Shown here piece by piece: positions 59,322 through 64,000 of a DNA stretch of 64,000 nucleotides. Source of the DNA: Progne subis subis. Taxonomy: Eukaryota; Chordata; Aves; Passeriformes; Hirundinidae. Each line of letters starts with the position of its first letter. Position 1 is the stretch's first letter. The stretch covers positions 4,092,501 through 4,156,500 of the forward strand of contig JAKJHU010000026.1 of assembly GCA_022316685.1 (NCBI GenBank), read 5' to 3'. Both the position numbers and the translations under genes were made by a program. The notes under the pieces were generated by a model. The model saw only the letters and a list, made by a program, of their open reading frames with translations, was not told the origin of the DNA and did no database searches.

Positions 59322-60530
59322 AGATAATTGCAGAACAATTTAGGCTGGAAAGGACTCAAGAGTTCTCTAGTCCAACTTCCCAAGCAAAGCTGGGCCTGCT
59401 ACTGGGTCAGGTGGGGATGCTCAGGACTTTATGCAGTGGAGTCTTGAAAACCTCCAAGGACAAAGACTACCTAGCCTCTCTGGTCAACAAGTGACTTTCC
59501 TCAGGTGATTTTTTTTTCTTATGTCCACATTTTAACTGCCATGATTTATGTGCTTCTGCCAGGTGCTGGTATGAAGAGGCAACTTCCATCCTCTCATTAA
59601 CCAGATATGGGCAGGCTACTAGTGAAAGCAGTAATTCAGCCTTATTTTTGTCTGCTCTCACTTCAGTCAACTGCCCTATAGAATAATACAGCCATGTTTT
59701 CTCTTGACAGGTTTTTCCTATTAATAGAGCACTTCAAGCTCTAGCTGTGTTTGATATCAATTGCAAGTATCAGCTCTAGGTGAGCCTTGTCTTTTCCTCA
59801 CATTGTCCTTGCTTGTCCTGAGCAATAGTCTCCCTTTTAAACTGCTCCTGCTTTCCCATTCTGTGAACTATGTTTTTTTGCTTTGAATCACACTCATGAG
59901 TTCCTTGTTAAACTGATATGTTAATCTGTTTCTTTTCCTGATTATTGTGAGGGACCATTCCTGAACCAAGAGATTGCTCTTAAAGACACATCCGCTCTTA
60001 CAAGCTCTTTTCCCCTGCAGAGCTGCCCCTCTTAGGGTCACCCATACCAATTTCTTCATTGAGTCAAATTTTTCACTTCCAGAGCCCTGAATCTATAGGG
60101 TGCTCTTTCCTACCTTCACTCCTGTGAGGATCTTGAGCTTTTCCATTTCATGGTCACTACAGACAAGGCTGCCACTGATTATTAAGTTCCCAATCAGTCG
60201 GTCCCTGTTAGTGAATATCAGACTCACTATGCATTTACCCTATCCATTGCTTGTATCAAGGAATTATCCCTGACACCTCCCCTACAACTCAACTGCTTGG
60301 CTCTAGCTGTGTTGTCTTTCCAATAAATTGCGGGAAGATGAAAATCCATCATAAGAATCTGGCTCTGTGATTTAGAGATCTTCTTAAATTGTTTCAAAAA
60401 AAAACATGTTGAAATGTGGTCTGTATCTTTTTTCCTAGCACAACAGCACCCATACTGGCACCTCCTTTGATCCTGACCTAATTCTCCTTTGAAGCTAATC
60501 ATTATAGAGGAGGGTGGAGTCTTTGAAAAA
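59322..60530 (-). mobile_element. Older CR1 LINE: endonuclease region joined to a 3' tail, RT core missing
   Basis: On the minus strand, 60530-60230 encodes an endonuclease segment (SQSQILMMDFHLPAIYW; the family's GDFN catalytic motif reads MDFH). About 60225-60110 continues with LIFTNRDRLIGN and keeps the catalytic SDH triplet as CSDHEM. At 60059-59868 the linker after the endonuclease is readable (QFNKELMSVIQSKK, where other CR1s have a WLNRELLLEL-like motif). From 59495 down to 59322 is a CR1 3' end. The reverse-transcriptase domain that should lie between is absent, so this is either an internal deletion or two separate insertions. It is more diverged than its neighbour at 57901. Confidence 0.78.
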
Positions 60531-61943
60531 AGCAGAATCAGTACATTGACTAATATCATTTGTATAATTTGATAATCAATCTTTAACGATTAACCACATA
60601 CACTAACAGTTTGTAAAGTTTTTGCACACTTCACAGTATATAATACTAGCTGATCTTAAGCATCTTTAATAGCATGTTTTTATCTCTTTACTAAGTAAAA
60701 CTCATATACCCATATAACCTGTGCCTAACTAGGTTTTGGAGGAAATTCTGAAAAACCTGATCTAAGCATCTGCTTTAAACTATAGGCATGGTAAAGTATT
60801 TTATTAATTGTAGGCTTTCTTGCCTTTCTTTCACAAGCATCTTTCTTTTCCAACAGCTTTCTTTGCATTTCTCTTCCATGATTCCTCTTAAAAATTCCCA
60901 GAGACACTGAGCATTATTTGGAATTGTTCTTGTAGTGGGATGACTCCTTCTGTGTCCTTTTCCTATATATTTTAAAAGATGTTAAATAACTATTAGTTTT
61001 TAGTCGAGTAACTCATTAACACATAGTGGCCTAATTGAATTTTTCAATTAATAATAGTGAAATGTTTTTGGTAGTCTGAAGTTATTTGAAGATAGCCTGA
61101 AGAAGTACTGTGTAGAGTTTTCACATTGCTGCTCTGTAAAATTATACTTCTTTTGGTTCTCAATACTGTCAAATCATCTAATTCACACAATACAGCACTC
61201 ATCATGCCTTGCTATTTCTATTTGAATTTGTCATCACTTTGTTATAATTCACAATTTAACTCAACTTGACAGTCTTTCTAAAATTGAAGAGGACATTCAT
61301 TTACAGAGAGGGTTTTCACCTGACATCTTCGTGTTCTTTTCCATACATTGGGGGAGAAGAATTAATAGCTGTGGTAGTTTTCCTCTATATAACAGAAGAA
61401 GCTAATTTATTTAAAGATCAAGGATCTGTTTATAGCAGTGAATTAACTTTTTTTTTTTCCATGCAGTTCAATTTAAACTGATTTTTCTATAATTCTCTTT
61501 TTATATTTGCAGACAATTGCCATGTGAAAAATGAACACATAATAGAGAATTGTTAAATGAGTAATCTCATTTTAAATGCATTTATTCTATTAGCTATTGT
61601 GTATCTGAGAGGGCTACACTATATTTTGGTGTATACCCTGGGGTGCTAGAAATCTATTGGCATAGAGTTTTGCACCATCCATTTATTTCGTTTCACTATT
61701 AATTTTAGCAGATATTGGTGTCTCATAAATATGTAAGTTTTCTGTTTGGTGTGAAGAACTTGATTGCCACTTGACGTTTAGTCATTCCATAGCTGAGGAG
61801 ATGAGAGTTGCTCACCTTCCTCTTGAAACAAGCAGCCTGAAACTGTAACTTTCAGGAACAGTAGACAATAGAGGTCTGAAATTGAGCTGTTATCAACAGG
61901 CTTGACAGAAGTGTAATGCTGAAAAATACACAGATGCATGTAA

Positions 61944-61947
<4 letters not shown>

Positions 61948-61976
<29 letters not shown>
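61948..61976. repeat. Poly(T), 29 nt
   Basis: Uninterrupted T run; source of the lysine run in the overlapping minus ORF. Confidence 0.97.
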
Positions 61977-61980
<4 letters not shown>

Positions 61981-62699
61981 GACCTTTAGCGTTAAAATAC
62001 ATTGAGTGAACAACAAAGTAAAATTTGGCCAGGAGAGATAAAAAGTCTGCAGGGATAAATTCCTGTTGGATATTGCATAATTCTGCTGGAAAGGGATTTT
62101 TTATAATGAAAAACCTGTAACTAGCATTATCATGTTTCATTTTCAGTCACCAACATTATTAAGGAATCTTAATTATAACACAGTTTAATATCTCTGTGAG
62201 ATATTAAGCCTGTGGCTTTATCTCTGCTGAATCTTCCGCTCTTTCTTGTACAGAAAAACTTTTTGTCAAGAAACAGAGAAATGCTCTTTTAATGAATATC
62301 CAAGGTCACAATATTGTAGAATTCTTTTTCATAAGGAAAGATGCTTTTGCCGAAAGACCAACTTCTTTGGGTTTGGGGATTTTTTTTTTTTTTTTTTGAG
62401 AACCCAACTGGGCCTTCACATTTGTGGCCTCTTTTCAAATTAGCTACACTAATAAAGTAATAGCATTTTTATCTAACCGGGAAATGTAATATTAATCAAA
62501 TATACCCAAATGCAAGTAATAAACAGAACAAAAGATATTTCAGCTTTTTCTTAATATCTGCAGATTCATTTTAAGTTTGCTTTACTAAAGCAGCATTGGG
62601 GCTAAAAGAATTGTTCTTATTTCTGTTAGGTTTTTTCGAACCTAAAAAAAGGTCAGAATGAGAATTAGACAAAAGACTACCAGATGTGATTTGTACTTC

Positions 62700-62702
<3 letters not shown>

Positions 62703-62733
<31 letters not shown>
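62703..62733. repeat. Poly(A), 31 nt
   Basis: Uninterrupted A run followed by GAAG; no retrocopy body identified upstream. Confidence 0.97.
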
Positions 62734-62735
<2 letters not shown>

Positions 62736-63916
62736 AGTTTGGTTGTTTTTTAATACAAGATTATAACATTTTTGAACAGTAACAATTTTTCAGTTATGTG
62801 CTTATTTGGGGCCATTTAATACATTGTTTTGCAGTCATCAGTAGTAGTATTGTGTTCAGCAAAAAGTGTTAGATTTTAATTAAAATTTTCTGATTCTTTC
62901 CAAGTCACATACACCGAAGTGGTACTAAAGAACTAATCTGTCCTTGACCCTCATCATTTGCACATCTAGATGATGGGAAGGTAGAATTTCACCTGTAAGG
63001 CTCAAGACAAAAAAGTGTTTGTTTCTGATTTGGGAATATTTACTTCTTGTTGTTTTGTTGCTGTTGTTGTTTCCTTCAAAACAAAACCCTTTCTTTCCAC
63101 TGCCAAAGAAAGAGAATAATTGCTGGCTATCATACCTACATATGGATTCTGAATATGTTGCTTCTGGAGTGGAAGAGGCTTAGAAAGACATTTGAAGCTA
63201 CAAAGATTTACCAAGATTCTGAATATTTTTAGTTTTTATCTTGAAAAACTAAGTGCAATAAAAGCTGTAAGAATGTAGGCTTCTTTATTTCAGAGGAGGG
63301 TTTTCTGTGGTGTGAATTTCTTGGGCTTTTGTACCCTTTCTTATTTTAGATATGGTGTTGTAAAAAAGCTATTATTTAAAAATTACTTACACACTGGTTG
63401 CTAATGCTCCACTATATTTGAGCAGCTCTAGAGATAACTTCCTTTTCCTAGAGTAATATCATATTCTCTAGTTCCTCTTTTCTTTGGCAAAATGTGTATG
63501 ATCACTGAAAGAACCTGAAAACTGTTATTTCTTTGTTCTGAATACTAGAATAATTAGCACAATCACTCTTTTGATTTGCATCTTATACCACATTTAATAG
63601 ACTATGAGGTATCAAAAAGTCATTTCAGGCACATCATTCCACACTGTATTTCCACATGGCCAATGAGAATGACACAATCTTTTCAGAATTTGTTTTTTAA
63701 TTTAAACTCTTTCATCCAATTGAAATTAATGACAATGTCCTATACTTTTGAAGTGTTTTATTTATTGATGTGCTTTGGATAAATATTATCTTTTCATGCA
63801 CAGTGTAGCTGTTTCTCCAACCTTAATATTGACATTATATACACTTTTAGAAGCCAATTGAATAAATAGTCTTGGGATTCTGTGTAAGATTTTGATTCTT
63901 TGAATTACTGCTCTTC

Positions 63917-64000
63917 AGATTTTTTGGTTGTGTTTTGGGGTTTGAATCTGAGTTGTTTTTCCCTGGTTTTTTTTGTTTGTTTGTTTTTGGGTTTTTTGGT
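63917..64000. repeat. G/T-rich (TTTG)-like low-complexity tract at window end
   Basis: TTTTTTGG, TTTTGGGG and TTTG units continue to the last base, so the repeat probably extends beyond the window. Confidence 0.8.

Larger units (their letters stand above)
60531..64000. other. Anonymous AT-rich non-coding DNA
   Basis: No gene or mobile element recognised. Includes T runs at 61948-61976 (29 nt) and 62380-62397, an A run at 62703-62733 (31 nt), and a G/T-rich stretch with TTTG units at 63917-64000 reaching the window end. Confidence 0.5.

Noticed and set aside
1..64000. CRISPR array, operons, tRNA, rRNA or small nuclear RNA genes
   Set aside because: No spaced direct repeats, no ribosome-binding-site/ORF clusters, and no recognisable tRNA B-box or snRNA motifs found by eye; a tRNAscan/Infernal run would settle it.

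Overview
This window is eukaryotic and reads as a gene-poor, AT-rich stretch of a bird genome, most likely a songbird. The evidence is several CR1 LINE copies with the typical 3' end (short ATTCTGTGA-like units), at least eleven endogenous-retrovirus LTRs of avian class I/ERVK/ERVL type, many TTTG/AAAC microsatellites and long A/T homopolymers, and no bacterial-style gene organisation. No intact protein-coding gene, tRNA, rRNA, snRNA or CRISPR array could be supported. Nearly all ORFs of 60-139 codons are chance ORFs, antisense frames of repeats, or read-through of simple repeats. Mobile-element families were assigned by eye from remembered consensus features; no library search was possible, so ends without a target-site duplication (TSD) are approximate. 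| Layout: 1-5 kb holds a large inverted repeat (arms 1094-1607 and 3707-4229, about 2.1 kb apart). 5.3-5.6 kb is an old CR1 reverse-transcriptase remnant. 8.9-10.2 kb is a rearranged plus-strand CR1 split by a solo LTR (9851-10144) with a 6-bp TSD, followed by a second LTR (10477-11056). 11-15.7 kb is anonymous DNA with microsatellites and one weak candidate exon. 15755-16381 is an ERVL-type LTR. 16.4-25 kb is mostly anonymous, with a short CR1 tail, a 47-nt T run, a 194-bp CTCCT array and a 25-nt G run. 25-29.3 kb carries three LTRs. 30.1-32.6 kb has two CR1 pieces. 33.2-34.9 kb has two more LTRs. 37938-38828 is an LTR containing a second LTR, both with exact 6-bp TSDs. 38.8-46.3 kb is the longest featureless stretch. 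46.3-46.9 kb is an ancient CR1/L2-like fragment. 49728-50482 is another LTR. 55.9-56.7 kb is an ancient LINE tail. 57.9-60.5 kb is a double CR1 block. The rest, to 64 kb, is anonymous. | No retroviral gag, pol or env was found beside any LTR, so all look solitary, as expected from recombination between the two LTRs of former proviruses. The only 'working together' visible is layered insertion history: CR1 first, then LTR into CR1; LTR first, then a different LTR into it. I found no new functional system. The most unusual structures are the inverted repeat at 1.1-4.2 kb, whose central part is far more alike between arms than its edges, and the two TSD-proven nested insertions.
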